A stretch of DNA of 6,201 bases from an uncultured Oscillospiraceae bacterium (lineage in GTDB: Bacteria; Bacillota; Clostridia; Oscillospirales; Ruminococcaceae): contig CATXYA010000117.1 of assembly GCA_958403605.1 (NCBI GenBank), positions 1 through 6,201 of the forward strand, read 5' to 3'. The stretch's first letter is position 1, and each line of letters starts with the position of its first letter. The notes under the pieces are model-generated. The model saw only the letters and a program-made list of their open reading frames with translations, did not search any database and was not told the origin of the DNA. Of this stretch, positions 6,074 through 6,201 are shown in pieces. Both the position numbers and the translations under genes were made by a program.

Positions 6074-6083
6074 AAAGGGGGAG
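6074..6083 (+). promoter_or_regulatory. Ribosome binding site for a TTG start
   Basis: AAAGGGGGAG lies 3 nt before TTG at 6087-6089, with its GGGGG core about 6 nt away. The only nearby ATG (6070-6072) reaches a stop at 6088-6090, so the TTG is the only start that fits both the ribosome site and the protein family match. Confidence 0.6.
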
Positions 6084-6086
6084 CGA

Positions 6087-6201
6087 TTGAGGCGCTTCAC
6101 ATTCGCCCACGATAATGGCAATGTGCGTGATCTGCAGGCCAGCCTCGCTTTCCATCAAAAGGCGCGGGGGCTTGCGGAGCCGACGCGCACGGACACGCCG
6201 G
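6087..6201 (+). CDS. Glyoxalase/VOC-family protein (partial, N-terminal 38 residues)
   Basis: The frame from TTG at 6087 runs open to the right edge. Its translation begins (M)RRFTFAHDNGNV and continues RDLQASLAFHQKARGL (14-29). This fits the first beta-strand and helix of glyoxalase I/VOC proteins, whose pattern is roughly a His-containing strand, NVxDLxxSLxFYxxALGL. His8 would be the first metal ligand in a lactoylglutathione-lyase-like enzyme. Several positions depart from the usual pattern: Gly11 where a hydrophobic residue is expected, His23 for Tyr, and Arg27 for Leu. The reaction cannot be assigned from 38 residues. A strong promoter and ribosome site precede it. It is divergent from the FkbH cluster and not evidently part of it. 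Confidence 0.75.
   Translation, partial: MRRFTFAHDNGNVRDLQASLAFHQKARGLAEPTRTDTP

Noticed and set aside
1..6201. tRNA, rRNA, CRISPR array, insertion sequence, phage or toxin-antitoxin genes
   Set aside because: Nothing resembling conserved tRNA or rRNA segments, regularly spaced direct repeats, a transposase or integrase, or small toxin-antitoxin pairs was found when reading both strands.

Overview
The window is GC-rich bacterial DNA with strong AGGAGG-type ribosome binding sites, tight gene spacing, a TTGNNN/TATAAT-type promoter and intrinsic terminators. This style, with a CtpE-like P-type ATPase and short GC-rich inverted-repeat hairpins between genes, suggests a high-GC Firmicute of the Clostridia/Oscillospiraceae kind. 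That placement is an inference from style, not a database match.

Layout from left to right: (1) positions 1-1309, minus strand, hold the first 436 residues of a cation-transporting P-type ATPase that runs off the left edge. (2) Positions 1310-1665 carry no gene; they hold two near-identical hairpins in inverted orientation and a terminator-like stem. (3) Positions 1666-5898, minus strand, form a compact five-gene cluster. In transcription order it encodes an FkbH-like HAD-IIIC protein, an acyl carrier protein (ACP), a MaoC-type hot-dog dehydratase/hydratase, a short-chain dehydrogenase/reductase (SDR) and a two-part GNAT-type acyltransferase. Gaps are 16 nt, 51 nt with a perfect hairpin terminator, 15 nt, and a 4-nt ATGA overlap. 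(4) Positions 5899-6086 are a divergent promoter region. (5) From 6087, plus strand, a glyoxalase/VOC-family gene begins and runs off the right edge.

The five-gene cluster is the interesting part. Known FkbH proteins load a glycerate-derived three-carbon unit from 1,3-bisphosphoglycerate onto an ACP. Here such an enzyme sits with its own ACP, a dehydratase, a reductase and an acyltransferase, but without any ketosynthase, acyltransferase-type PKS domain, adenylation domain, thioesterase or phosphopantetheinyl transferase in the window. The simplest reading is a self-contained pathway that builds and edits a small acyl group on the ACP, and then passes it to an amine or hydroxyl acceptor such as a sugar, peptide or surface glycan. 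The acyl group could be glyceryl and, after dehydration and reduction, possibly lactyl. The acyl group and the acceptor cannot be read from the sequence. A terminator between the ACP and MaoC genes suggests that the first two genes are made in excess of the last three.
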